DNA of 64,000 nt, from NCBI GenBank assembly GCA_949152475.1, contig OX424563.1, forward strand, positions 39,442,120 through 39,506,119, read 5' to 3'. This document shows positions 42,355 through 57,831 of the stretch, one piece after another (the first letter of the stretch is position 1; the number at the start of each line of letters is the position of its first letter). A program made the translations under genes and the position numbers. Origin of the DNA: Terebella lapidaria. Taxonomy: Eukaryota > Annelida > Polychaeta > Terebellida > Terebellidae. Under the pieces are notes generated by a model. The model was not told where the DNA came from, did no database searches, and saw only the letters and a list, made by a program, of their open reading frames with translations.

Positions 42355-45253
42355 TAAGATGGACATGTGACGCTCCACTGTACGATGGACATGTGATGCT
42401 CAGCTGTATGATGGACATGCGACGCTCCATCGTACGATGGACTAGCGATGCTCCAACGTAAGATGGACATGTGATGCTCCACCGTACGATGGACATGCGA
42501 CGCTCCATCGCAGGATGGACATGCGACGCTCCACCGTACGAAGGACATGCGATGCTCCACCGTACTATGGACATGCGACGCTCCATCATACGATAGACAT
42601 GTGACACTCCACTGTAAGATGGACATGCGAGGCTCCACCGTACGATGGACATGTGACGCTCCACCGTATGATGGACATCTGACGCTCCACCGTACGATGG
42701 ACATGCTATGCTCCACTGTACGATGGACATGTGATGCTCCACCGTACGATGGACATGCTATGCTCCACCGTACGATGGACATGTGACGCTCCACCGTACG
42801 ATGGACATGGGATGCTCCACCGTAGGATGGACATGCGATGCTCCACTGTACGATGGACATGTGACGCTCCACCATATGATGGACATGTGAGGCTCCACTG
42901 TACGATGGACATGTGACGCTCCACCGTACGATGGACATGGGATGCTCCATCGTACGATGGACATGTGACGCTCCACCGTACGATCGACATGCGATGCTCC
43001 ACCGTACGATGGACATGGGACGCTCCAACGTATGATGGACATGCAACGCTCCATCGTACGATGGACATGTGACGCTCCACCATACGATGGACATCTGACG
43101 CTCCACCGTACGATGGACATGCGATGCTCCACTGTACGATGGACATGTGACGCCCCACCGTATGATTGACATGCAAGGCTCCACTGTACGATGGACATGT
43201 GACGCTCCAACGTATGATTGACATGCAAGGCTACACCGTAAAATGGACATGTGACGCTCCACCATACGATGGACATGCGACGCTCCATCGTACGATGGAC
43301 ATGAGATGCTCCACCGTACGATGGACATCTGATGCTCCACCATACGATGGACATGTGACACTCCGCTGTACGATGGACATGTGACGCTCCACCATATGAT
43401 GGACATGTGACACTCTGCTGTACGATGGACATGTGACGCTCCACCATATGATGGACATGCGATGCTCCACCATACAATGGACATGCGACGCTCAAATGTA
43501 CGATGGACATATGACGCTCCACCGTACGATGGACATGAGACGCTCCATCGGATGATGGCCTAGTGACGCTCCAGCGTAAGATGGACATGCGATGCTCCAC
43601 CGTACGATGGACATGTGATGCTCCGCTGTACGATGGACATGCGACGCTCCATCGTACGATGGACTAGCGATGCTCCAACGTAAGATGGACATGTGATGCT
43701 CCACCGTACGATGGACTAGCGATGCTCCACCGTAAGATGGACATGTGACGCTCCACAGTACGATGGACATGGGACGCTCCATCATACGATGGACATGTGA
43801 CGCTCCACCGTACGATCGACATGCGATGCTCCACCGTACGATGGACATGTGATGCTCCACGGTACGATGGACATGTGACACTCCACCGTACGATGGACAT
43901 GGGACGCTCCAATGTACGATGGACATGCAACGCTCCACTGTATGATGGACATGCGATGCTCCACTGTACGATTAACATGTGACGCTCCACCGTATGATGG
44001 ACATGCGAGGCTCCACCGTACGATGGACATGGGATGCTCCTCCGTATGATGGACATGTGATGCTCCACCGTACGATGGACATGTGACGCTCCACCGTACG
44101 ATGGACATGCGAATCTCAACTGTACGATGGACATGTGACGCTCCACTGTACTATGGACATGCGACGCTCCATCGTATGATGGACATGTGATGCTCCACCG
44201 TACGATGGACATGCGACGCTTTATCGTACGATGGACATGTGACGCTCCACCGTACGATCGACATGCGATGCTTCACAGTACGATGGACATGTGATGCTCC
44301 ACCGTACGATGGACATCTCATGCTCCATCATACGATGGACATGCGATGCTCCACCGTACGATAGACATGTGATGCTCCATTGTACGATGGACATCTGACG
44401 CTCCACCGTACAATGGATATGCGATGCTCCACCGTACGATGGACATGGGACGCTCCACCGTATGGTGGACAGCGACACTCCACTGTACGATGGACATGTG
44501 ATGCTCCACCGTACGATGGACATGCGATACTCCACCATACGATGGACATGTGACGCTCCACTGTACGATGGACATGTGACGCTCCACCGTATGATGGACA
44601 TGCAAGGCTCCACTGTACAATGGACATGTGACGCTCCACCGTACGATGGACATGGGACGCTCCACCGTATAATGGACATGTGATGCTCCACCGTACGATG
44701 GACATGTGACGCTCCTCCATATGATGGACATGCGAGGCTCCACCGTAAGATGGACATGTGACGCTCCACCATACGATGGACATGCGACGCTCCATCGTAC
44801 GATGGACATGTGATGCTCAACCGTACGATGGACATGTGATGCTCCACCGTATGATGGACATGCAAGGCTCCACGGTACAATGGACATGTGACGCTCCAAC
44901 GCACGATGGACATGCGATGCTCCATCGTACGATGGAATGTGACGCTCCACCGTACGATGGACATGCGATGCTCCACTGTACGATGGACATGTGACGCTCC
45001 ACCGTACGATTGACATGCGAGGCTCCACTGTACAATGGACATCTGATGCTCCACCGTACGATGGACATGCGATGCTCCACTGTACGATGGAAATGTGACG
45101 CTCCACCGAACGATGGACATGCAACGCTCCAGCGTACGATGGGCTAGCGACGCTCCACCGTAAGATGGACATGCGACGCTCCATGTACGATGGACATGTG
45201 ACGCTCCACCGTACGATGGACATGCGACGCTCCACTGTACGATGGACATGCGA

Positions 45254-46137
45254 TGCTCCACTGTACGATGGACATGTGAGGCTCTACCGTATGATTGACA
45301 TGCAAGGCTCCACTGTACGATGGACATGTGACGCTCCACCTTACGATGGACATGCGACGCTCCACTGTATGATGGACATGCGATGCTTTACTGTACAATG
45401 GACATGTGACACTCCACCGTATGGGGGACATGTGACGCTCCACCATACGATGGCCATGCGATGCTCCACTGTACGATGGACATGTGACGCTCTACCGTAT
45501 GATTGACATGTGACGCTCCACCGTATGATCGACATGCGATGCTTCACAGTACGATGGACATGTGATGCTCCACCGTACGATGGACATCTCATGCTCCATC
45601 ATATGATGGACATGCGATGCTCCACCGTACGATAGACATGTGATGCTCCATTGTACGATGGACATCTGACGCTCCACCATACGATGGACATGCGATGCTC
45701 CACTGTACGATGGACATGTGAGGCTCTACCGTATGATTGACATGCAAGGCTCCACTGTACGATGGACATGTGACGCTCCACCTTACGATGGACATGCGAC
45801 GCTCCACTGTATGATGGACATGCGATGCTTTACTGTACAATGGACATGTGACACTCCACCGTATGGGGGACATGTGACGCTCCACCATACGATGGCCATG
45901 CGATGCTCCACTGTACGATGGACATGTGACGCTCTACCGTATGATTGACATGTGACGCTCCACCGTATGATCGACATGCGATGCTTCACAGTACGATGGA
46001 CATGTGATGCTCCACCGTACGATGGACATCTCATGCTCCATCATATGATGGACATGCGATGCTCCACCGTACGATAGACATGTGATGCTCCATTGTACGA
46101 TGGACATCTGACGCTCCACCGTACAATTTATATGCGA
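45254..46137 (+). repeat. 442-bp (17-unit) tandem duplication
   Basis: The series GTGAGGCTCTACC, CACCTTACGATGG, GCTTTACTGTACAATGG, GTATGGGGGACATG, GATGGCCATGCG and GATTGACATGTGACG occurs twice, 442 bp apart. In copy A the corresponding region (about 29.6-29.9 kb) has it once, so the duplication is specific to copy B. Confidence 0.75.
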
Positions 46138-49100
46138 TGCTCCACCGTACGATGGACATGGGACGCTCCACCGTATGGTGGACATGCGACACTCCACTGT
46201 ACGATGGACATGTGATGCTCCACCGTACGATGGACATGTGATGCTCCACCGTACGATGGACATGCGATACTCCACCATACGATGGACATGTGACGCTCCA
46301 CTGTACGATGGACATGTGACGCTCCACCGTATGATGGACATGCAAGGCTCCACTGTACAATGGACATGTGACGCTCTACCGTACGATGGACATGGGACGC
46401 TCCACCGTATAATGGACATGTGACGCTCCACCGTACGATGGACATGTGACGCTCCTCCATATGATGGACATGCGAGGCTCCACCGTAAGATGGACATGTG
46501 ACGCTCCACCATACGATGAACATGCGACGCTCCATCGTACGATGGACATGGGATGCTCCACCGTATGATGGACATGCGATGCTCCACCGTACGATGGACA
46601 TGCGTTGCTCCACCGTACGATGGACATGTGATGCTCCACCGTACGATGGACATCTGACGCTCCACCGTACGATAGACATGCGATGCTCCACTGTATGATG
46701 GACATGCAAAGCTCCACCGTACGATGGACATGCGACGCTCCATCGTGCGATGGACATGCGATGCTCCATCGTGCGATGGACATGCGATGCTCCACTGTAC
46801 GATGGACATGGGACGCTCCACCATACGATGGACATGGGACGCTCCATCGTACGATGGACTAGCGAAGCTCCACCGTAAGATGGACATGCGACGCTCCATC
46901 GTACGATGGACACGGGACGCTCCACCATACGATGGACATGTGACGCTCCACCGTACGATTTACAAGCGATGCTCCACCGTACGATGGACCTGTGATGCTC
47001 CACAGTACGATGGACATCTGACGCTCCACCGTACGATAGACATGCGATGCTCCACCATACGATGGACATGTGACGCTCCACTGTACGATGGACATGTGAC
47101 GCTCCACCGTACGATGGACATGCGACGCTCCACCGTATGATGGACATGCAACGCTCCATCGTACGATGGACATGTGACGCTCCACCATACGATGGACATC
47201 TGACGCTCCACCGTACGATGGACATGCGATGCTCCACTGTACGATGGACATTTGACGCCCCACCGTATGATTGACATGCAAGGCTCCATCGTACGATGGA
47301 CATGCGATGCTCCACCGTACGATGGACATGCGACGCTTTATCGTACGATGGACATGTGACGCTCCACCGTACGATCGACATGCGATGCTTCACAGTACGA
47401 TGGACATGTGATGCTCCACCGTACGATGGACATCTGACGCTCCACCGTGCGATGCACATGCGATGCTCCACTGTACGATGAACATGTGACGCCCCACCGT
47501 ATGATTGACATGCAAGGCTCCATCGTACGATGGACATGCGATGCTCCACCGTACGATGGACATGCGACGCTTTATCGTACGATTAACATGTGACGCTCCA
47601 CCGTACGATCGACATGTGATGCTTCACAGTACGATGGACATGTGATGCTCCACCATACGATGGACATCTCACGCTCCATCATACGATGGACATGCGATGC
47701 TCCACCGTACGATAGACATGTGATGCTCCATTGTACGATGGACATCTGACGCTCCACCGTACAATGGATATGCGATGCTCCACCGTACGATGGACATGGG
47801 ACGCTCCACCGTACGATGGACATGGGACGCTCCACCGTATGATGGACATGCGAGGCTCCACTGTACGATGGACATGTGATGCTCCACCGTACGATGGACA
47901 TGGGATGCTCCATCGTACGATGGACATGTGACGCTCCACCGTACGATGGACATGCGACGCTCCACTGCAGGATGGACATCCGACGCTCCACTGTACGATG
48001 GACATGCAACGCTCCACTGTATGATGGACATGTGACGCTCCACCGTATGATGGACATGCGAGGCTCCACCGTACGATGGACATGGGACGCTCCAAAGTAT
48101 GATGGACATGTGATGCTCCACCGTACGATGGACATGTGACGCTCCACCGTACGATGACCATGCGAGGCTCCACTGTACGATGGACATGTGACGCTCCACT
48201 GTACGATGGACATGCGACGCTCCATCGTATGATGGACATGTGATGCTCCACCGTACGATGGACATGCGACGCTTTATCGTATGATGGACATGTGACGCTC
48301 CATCGTACGATCGACATGCGATGCTTCACAGTACGATGGACATCTCACGCTCCATCATACGATGGACATGCGATGCTCCACCGTACGATAGACATGTGAT
48401 GCTCCATTGTACGATGGACATGGGACGCTCCACCGTACGATGGACATGTGACACTCCACCGTATGATGGACATGCGAGGCTCCACGGTACGATGGACATG
48501 TGACGCTCCACCGTACGATGGACATGGGATGCTCCATCGTACGATGGACATGTGACGCTCCACCGTACGATCGACATGTTATGCTCCACCGTACGATGGA
48601 CATGTGATGATCCATCGTACGATGGACTAGCGACGCTCCACCGTAAGATGGACATGCGACGCTCCACAGTACGATGGACATGTGACGCTCCACCATACGA
48701 TCGACATGCGATGCTCCATCGTACGATGGACATGTGATGCTCCACCATACGATGGACATCTGACGCTCCACCATACGATGGACATGCGACGATCCACTGT
48801 ACGATGGACATGTGACGCTCCACTGTACGATGGACATGTGACACTCCATCGTACTATGGACTAGCGACGCTCCACCGTAAGATGGACATGCGACGCTCCA
48901 CGTACAATGGACATGTGACGCTCCACCGTACGATGGACATCCGACGCTCCACTGTATGATGGACATCCGATGCACCACCGTACGATGGACATGCGACGTT
49001 CCATCGTACGATGGACATGCGATGCTCCACCGTACGATGGACATGGGATGCTCCACCGTATGATGGACATGTGACGCTCCACCGTACGATGGACATGCGT

Positions 49101-49498
49101 TGCTCCACCGTGCGATGGACATGAGATGCTCCACCGTACGATAGACATCTGACGCTCCATTGTACGATAGACATGCGATGCCCCACCGTACAATGGACAT
49201 GCGACGCTCCACTGTATGATGGATATGCGATGCTTTACTGTACAATGGACACGTGACGCTCCACCGTACGATGGACATGCGACGCTCCATCGTACGATGG
49301 ACTAGCGAAGCTCCACCGTAAGATGGACATGTGATGCTCCACAGTGCGATGGACATGAGATGCTCCATCATACGATGGACATGTGACGCTTCACCGTACG
49401 ATCGACATGCGATGCTCCACCATAGGATGGACATGTGACGCTCCACCGTACGATGGACATCTGACGCTGGACCGTACGATGGACATGCTATGCTCCAG

Positions 49499-52400
49499 CG
49501 TACGATGGACATGTGACGCTCCACCGTACGATGGACATGAGACGCTCCACCGTATATGGACATGTGACGCTCCACCGTACGATGGACATGTGACGCTCCA
49601 CCGAGTGATGGACATGCGAGGCTCCACCGTAGGATGGACATGTGACGCTCCACCATACGATGGACATGCGACGCTCCATCGTGCGATGGACATGGGATGC
49701 TCAACCGTATGATGGACATGTGACGCTCCACCGTACGATGGACATGCGTTGCTCCACTGTACGATGGACATGTGATGCTCCACCGTACGATGGACATCTG
49801 ATGCTCCACCGTACGACAGACATGCGATGCTCCACCGTACGATGGACATGTGACGCTCCACCGTACGATGGACATGTGACGCTCCATGGTATGATGGACA
49901 TGCAAAGCTCCACTCTACGATGGACATGTGACGCTCCATCGTACGATGGAATAGCGAAGCTCCACCGTAAGATGGACACGTGACGCTCCACAGTACGATG
50001 GACATGGGACGCTCCATCATACGATGAACATGTGATGCTCCACCGTAAGATCGACATGCGATGCTCCACCGTACGATCGACATGTGATGCTCCACTGTAC
50101 GATGGACATGTGATGCTCCACCGTACGATGGACATGGGACGCTCCAATGTACGATGGACATGCAACGCTCCACTGTATGATGGACATGTGACGCTCCACC
50201 GTATGATGGACATGTGAGGCTCCACCGTACGATGGACATGGGACGCTCCACCGTACGATGGACATGCAACGCTCCACTGTATGATGGACATGTGACGCTC
50301 CACCGTATGATGGACATGCGAGGCTCCACCGTACGATGGACATCTGATGCTCCACCGTACGATAGACATGCGATGCTCCACCGTACGATGGACATGCGAC
50401 GCTCCACCGTACGATGGACATGTGACGCTCCACGGTATGATGGACATGCAAAGCTCCACTCTACGATGGACATGCGACGCTCCATCGTATGATGGACATG
50501 TGATGCTCCACCGTACGATGGACATGCGACGCTTTATCGTACGATGGACATGTGACGCTCCACCGTACGATCGACATGCGATGCTTCACAGTACGATGGA
50601 CATCTCACGCTCCATCATACGATGGACATGCGATGCTCCACCGTACGATGGACATGTGATGCTCCACCGTACGATGGACATGCTATGCTCCACTGTACGA
50701 TGGACATGTGACGCTCCACCGTACGATGGACATGGGATGCTCCACCGTACGATGGACATGTGACGCTCCACCGTACGATGGACATGTGACGCTCCACCGT
50801 ACGATGGACATGGGATGCTCCACCGTACGATGGACATGTGATGCTCCACCGTACGATGGACATGGGATGCTCCACCGTACGATGGACATGTGACAATCCA
50901 CCGTACGATGGACATGGGATGCTCCACCGTACGATGGTCATGTGACAATCCACCGTACGATGGACATCTGACACTCCTCCGTACGATGGACATGGGATGC
51001 TCCACTGTACGATGGACATGTGACGCTCCACCGTACGATGGACATGCGACGCTCAATCGTACGATGGACTAGCGACACTCCACCGTAAGATGGACATGCG
51101 ACGTTCCACCGTACGATGGACATGCGACGCTCCATCGCAGGATGGACATGCGACGCTCCACCGTACGAAGGACATGCGATGCTCCACCGTACTATGGACA
51201 TGCGACGCTCCATCATACGATAGACATGTGACACTCCACTGTAAGATGGACATGCGAGGCTCCACTGTACGATGGACATGTGACGCTCCACCGTATGATG
51301 GACATGTGACGCTCCACCGTACGATGGACATGTGACGCACCACTGTATGATGGACATGCGATGCTTTACTGTACAATGGACACGTTACGCTCAACCGTAA
51401 GATGGACATGCGATGCTCCACAGTACGATGGACATGGGACGCTCCATCATACGATGGACATGTGACGCTCCACCGTACGATCGACATGTGATGCTCCACC
51501 GTACCATGGACATGGGATCCTCCATCGTACGATGGACATGTGACGCTCCACCGTACGATCGACATGCGATGCTCCACCGTACGATCGACATGTGATGCTC
51601 CACCGTTCGATCGACATGTGATGCTCCACCGTACCATGGACATGGGATCCTCCATCGTACGATGGACATGTGACGCTCCACCGTACGATCGACATGCGAT
51701 GCTCCACCGTACGATCGACATGTGATGCTCCACTGTACGATCGACATGTGACGCTCCACCGTACGATGCACATGCGATGCTCCACTCTACGATGGACATG
51801 TGACGCTCCACTCTACGATGGACATGTGACGCTCCACCGTATGATGGACATGTGAGGCTCCACTGTACGATGGACATGTGACGCTCCACCGTACGATGGA
51901 CATGGGATGCTCCATCGTACGATGGACATGTGACGCTCCACCGTACGATCGACATGCGATGCTCCACCGTACGATGGACATGTGATGCTCCACCGTATGA
52001 TGGACATGGGAGGCTCCACCGTACGATGGACATGTGACAATCCACCGTACGATGGACATCTGACGCTCCACCGTACGATGGACATGCTATGCTCCACCGT
52101 ACGATGGACATGTGACGCTCCATCGTACGATGGACATGGGATGCTCCACCGTACGATGGACATGGGAGGCTCCACCGTACGATGGACATGTGACAATCCA
52201 CCGTACGATGGACATCTGACGCTCCTCCGTACGATGGACATGCGACGCTCCACTGTACGATGGACATGTGACGCTCCACCGTACGATGGACATGCGACGC
52301 TCCATCGTACGATGGACTAGCGACACTCCACCGTAAGATGGACATGTGACGCTCCACCTTACGATGGACATGCGACGCTCCATCGTACGATGGACATGGG

Positions 52401-55400
52401 ATGCTCTATCGTATGATGGACTATCGATGCTCCACCGTAAGATGGACATGTGACGCCCCACCGTATGATGGACATGCGACGCTCCATCGTACGATGGACA
52501 TGGGATGCTCCATCGTAGGATGGACATGTGACGCTCCACCGTACGATTTACATGCGATGCTCCACCGTACGATGGACCTGTGATGCTCCACCGTACGATG
52601 GACATGGGATGCTCCACCGTATGATGGACATGTGACGCTCCACCGTACGATGGACATGCGTTGCTCCACCGTGTGATGGACATGAGATGCTCCACCGTAC
52701 GATAGACATCTGACGCTCCATTGTACGATAGACATGCGATGCCCCACCGTACAATGGACATGCGACGCTCCACTGTATGATGGACATGCGATGCTTTACT
52801 GTACAATGGACACGTGACGCTCCACCGTACGATGGACATGCGACGCTCCATCGTACGATGGACTAGCGAAGCTCCACCGTAAGATGGACATGTGATGCTC
52901 CACAGTGCGATGGACATGAGATGCTCCATCATACGATGGACATGTGACGCTTCACCGTACGATCGACATGCGAGGCTCCACCGTAGGATGGACATGTGAT
53001 GCTCCACCGTATGATGGGCATCTGACGCTGGACCGTATGATGGGCATCTGACGCTGGACCGTACGATGGACATGCTATGCTCCAGCGTACGATGGACATG
53101 TGACGCTCCACCGTACGATGGACATGGGATGCTCCCCGTAGAATGGACATGTGACGCTCCACCGTACGATGGACATGAGACGCTCCACCGTATATGGACA
53201 TGTGACGCTCCACCGTACGATGGACATGTGACGCTCCACCGAGTGATGGACATGCGAGGCTCCACTGTAGGATGGACATGTGACGCTCCACCATACGATG
53301 GACATGCGACGCTCCATCGTACGATGGACATGGGATGCTCAACCGTATGATGGACATGTGACGCTCCACCGTATGATGGACATGCGTTGCTCCACTGTAC
53401 GATGGACACGTGATGCTCCACCGTACGATGGACATCTGATGCTCCACCGTACGATAGACATGCGATGCTCCACCGTACGATGGACATGTGACCTTCCACC
53501 GTACGATGGACATGTGACGCTCCACGGTATGATGGACATGCAAAGCTCCACTCTACGATGGACATGTGACGCTCCATCGTACGATGGACTAGCGAAGCTC
53601 CAACGTAAGATGGACACGTGACGCTCCACAGTACGATGGACATGGGACGCTCCATCATACGATGAACATGTGATGCTCCACCGTACGATCGACATGCGAT
53701 GCTCCACCGTACGATCGACATGTGATGCTCCACTGTACGATGGACATGTGATGCTCCACCGTACGATGGACATGTGACGCTCCACCGTACGATGGACATG
53801 TGACGCACCACTGTATGATGGACATGCGATGCTTTACTGTACAATGGACACGTTACGCTCAACCGTAAGATGGACATGCGATGCTCCACAGTACGATGGA
53901 CATGGGACGCTCCATCATACGATGGACATGTGACGCTCCACCGTACGATCGAGATGCGATGCTCCACCGTACGATCGACATGTGATGCTCCACCGTACGA
54001 TCGACATGTGATGCTCCACCGTACGATGGACATGTGATGCTACACCATACGATGGACATGTGACGCTCCACTGTATGATGGACATACGATGCTTTACTGT
54101 ACAATGGACACGTTACGCTCAACCGTACGATGGACATGGGACGCACCATCATATGATGGACATGTGACGCTCCACCGTACGATCGACATGCGATGCTCCA
54201 CCGTACGATCGACATGTGATGCTCCACCGTACGATGGACATGGGATCCTCCATCGTACGATGGACATGTGATGCTCCACCGTACGATGGACATGCGATGC
54301 TCCACCGTACGATGGACATGCGATGCTCCACCGTAAGATGGACATGTGACGCCCCACCGTATGATGGACATGCGACGCTCCATCGTACGATAGACATGGG
54401 ATGCTCCACCGTACGATGGACATGTGACGCTCCACCGTAGGATAGACATGTGATGCTCCATTGTACGATGGACATCTGACGCTCCACCGTACAATGGATA
54501 TGCGATGCTCCACCGTACGATGGACATGGGACGCTCCACCGTACAATGGACATGTGACGCTCCACCGTAGGATAGACATGTGATGCTCCATTGTACGATG
54601 GACATCTGACGCTCCACCGTATGATGGACATGTGACGCTCCACCGTACGATGGACATGTGACGCACCACTGTATGATGGACATGCGATGCTTTACTGTAC
54701 AATGGACACGTTACGCTCAACCGTAAGATGGACATGCGATGCTCCACAGTACGATGGACATGGGACGCTCCATCATACGATGGACATGTGACGCTCCACC
54801 GTACGATCGACATGCGATGCTCCACCGTACGATCGACATGTGATGCTCCACCGTTCGATCGACATGTGATGCTCCACCGTACCATGGACATGGGATCCTC
54901 CATCGTACGATGGACATGTGACGCTCCACCGTACGATGGACATGAGACGCTCCACCGTATATGGACATGTGACGCTCCACCGTACGATGGACATGTGACG
55001 CTCCACCGAGTGATGGACATGCGAGGCTCCACCGTAGGATGGACATGTGACGCTCCACCATACGATGGACATGCGACGCTCCATCGTGCGATGGACATGG
55101 GATGCTCAACCGTATGATGGACATGTGACGCTCCACCGTACGATGGACATGCGTTGCTCCACTGTACGATGGACATGTGATGCTCCACCGTACGATGGAC
55201 ATCTGATGCTCCACCGTACGACAGACATGCGATGCTCCACCGTACGATGGACATGTGACGCTCCACCGTACGATGGACATGTGACGCTCCATGGTATGAT
55301 GGACATGCAAAGCTCCACTCTACGATGGACATGTGACGCTCCATCGTACAATGGAATAGCGAAGCTCCACCGTAAGATGGACACGTGACGCTCCACAGTA

Positions 55401-57831
55401 CGATGGACATGGGACGCTCCATCATACGATGAACATGTGATGCTCCACCGTAAGATCGACATGCGATGCTCCACCGTACGATCGACATGTGATGCTCCAC
55501 TGTACGATGGACATGTGATGCTCCACCGTACGATGGACATGGGACGCTCCAATGTACGATGGACATGCAACGCTCCACTGTATGATGGACATGTGACGCT
55601 CCACCGTATGATGGACATGTGAGGCTCCACCGTACGATGGACATGGGACGCTCCACCGTACGATGGACATGCAACGCTCCACTGTATGATGGACATGTGA
55701 CGCTCCACCGTATGATGGACATGCGAGGCTCCACCGTACGATGGACATCTGATGCTCCACCGTACGATAGACATGCGATGCTCCACCGTACGATGGACAT
55801 GCGACGCTCCACCGTACGATGGACATGTGACGCTCCACGGTATGATGGACATGCAAAGCTCCACTCTACGATGGACATGCGACGCTCCATCGTATGATGG
55901 ACATGTGATGCTCCACCGTACGATGGACATGCGATGCTTTATCGTACGATGGACATGTGACGCTCCACCGTACGATCGACATGCGATGCTTCACAGTACG
56001 ATGGACATCTCACGCTCCATCATACGATGGACATGCGATGCTCCACCGTACGATGGACATGTGACGCTCCACCGTACGATGGACATGCTATGCTCCACTG
56101 TACGATGGACATGTGACGCTCCACCGTACGATGGACATGGGATGCTCCACCGTACGATGGACATGTGACGCTCCACCGTACGATGGACATGTGACGCTCC
56201 ACCGTACGATGGACATGGGATGCTCCACCGTACGATGGACATGTGATGCTCCACCGTACGATGGACATGGGATGCTCCACCGTACGATGGACATGTGACA
56301 ATCCACCGTACGATGGACATGGGATGCTCCACCGTACGATGGTCATGTGACAATCCACCGTACGATGGACATCTGACACTCCTCCGTACGATGGACATGG
56401 GATGCTCCACTGTACGATGGACATGTGACGCTCCACCGTACGATGGACATGCGACGCTCAATCGTACGATGGACTAGCGACACTCCACCGTAAGATGGAC
56501 ATGCGACGTTCCACCGTACGATGGACATGCGACGCTCCATCGCAGGATGGACATGCGACGCTCCACCGTACGAAGGACATGCGATGCTCCACCGTACTAT
56601 GGACATGCGACGCTCCATCATACGATAGACATGTGACACTCCACTGTAAGATGGACATGCGAGGCTCCACTGTACGATGGACATGTGACGCTCCACCGTA
56701 TGATGGACATGTGACGCTCCACCGTACGATGGACATGTGACGCACCACTGTATGATGGACATGCGATGCTTTACTGTACAATGGACACGTTACGCTCAAC
56801 CGTAAGATGGACATGCGATGCTCCACAGTACGATGGACATGGGACGCTCCATCATACGATGGACATGTGACGCTCCACCGTACGATCGACATGCGATGCT
56901 CCACCGTACGATCGACATGTGATGCTCCACCGTTCGATCGACATGTGATGCTCCACCGTACCATGGACATGGGATCCTCCATCGTACGATGGACATGTGA
57001 CGCTCCACCGTACGATCGACATGCGATGCTCCACCGTACGATCGACATGTGATGCTCCACTGTACGATCGACATGTGACGCTCCACCGTACGATGCACAT
57101 GGGACGCTCCAATGTACGATGGACATGCGATGCTCCACTCTACGATGGACATGTGACGCTCCACCGTATGATGGACATGTAAGGCTCCACTGTACGATGG
57201 ACATGTGACGCTCCACCGTACGATGGACATGGGATGCTCCATCGTACGATGGACATGTGACGCTCCACCGTACGATCGACATGCGATGCTCCACCGTACG
57301 ATGGACATGTGATGCTCCACCGTATGATGGACATGGGAGGCTCCACCGTACGATGGACATGTGACAATCCACCGTACGATGGACATCTGACGCTCCACCG
57401 TACGATGGACATGCTATGCTCCACCGTACGATGGACATGTGACGCTCCATCGTACGATGGACATGGGATGCTCCACCGTACGATGGACATGGGAGGCTCC
57501 ACCGTACGATGGACATGTGACAATCCACCGTACGATGGACATCTGACGCTCCTCCGTACGATGGACATGCGACGCTCTACTGTACGATGGACATGTGACG
57601 CTCCACCATACGATGGACATGCGACGCTCCATCGTACGATGGACTAGCGACACTCCACCGTAAGATGGACATGTGACGCTCCACCTTACGATGGACATGC
57701 GACGCTCCATCGTACGATGGACATGGGATGCTCTATCGTATGATGGACTATCGATGCTCCACCGTAAGATGGACATGTGACGCCCCACCGTATGATGGAC
57801 ATGCGACGCTCCATCGTACGATGGACATGGG
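49499..57831 (+). repeat. Duplicated segments at 5.4-kb offset (49,499-52,504 and 54,904-57,831)
   Basis: The first segment recurs at offset 5,405, dropping to 5,327 after about 51.77 kb because the second copy lacks 78 bp (3 units). Shared rare units include CCGTATATGG, CGAGTGATGG, CATGGTATG, GTAAGATCG, GGTCATGTGACAATCC and CGCAGGATGG. The intervening 52.5-54.9 kb is related instead to 60.2-62.3 kb. Confidence 0.78.

Larger units (their letters stand above)
33013..49085 (+). repeat. Copy B of the 19.5-kb segmental duplication, shortened
   Basis: It matches copy A at offset 19,522-19,495 up to about 42,995. It then jumps to material matching 27.3-28.2 kb (offset 15,738), continues at 15,735 and, after about 45.7 kb, at 16,072 up to 49,085. 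Relative to copy A it lacks one copy of the 2,639-bp repeat plus 1,118 bp (43 units exactly), and has gained a 442-bp tandem duplication. The left junction at 33,013 joins 19.3-kb-like sequence to 13.5-kb-like sequence. Confidence 0.8.
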
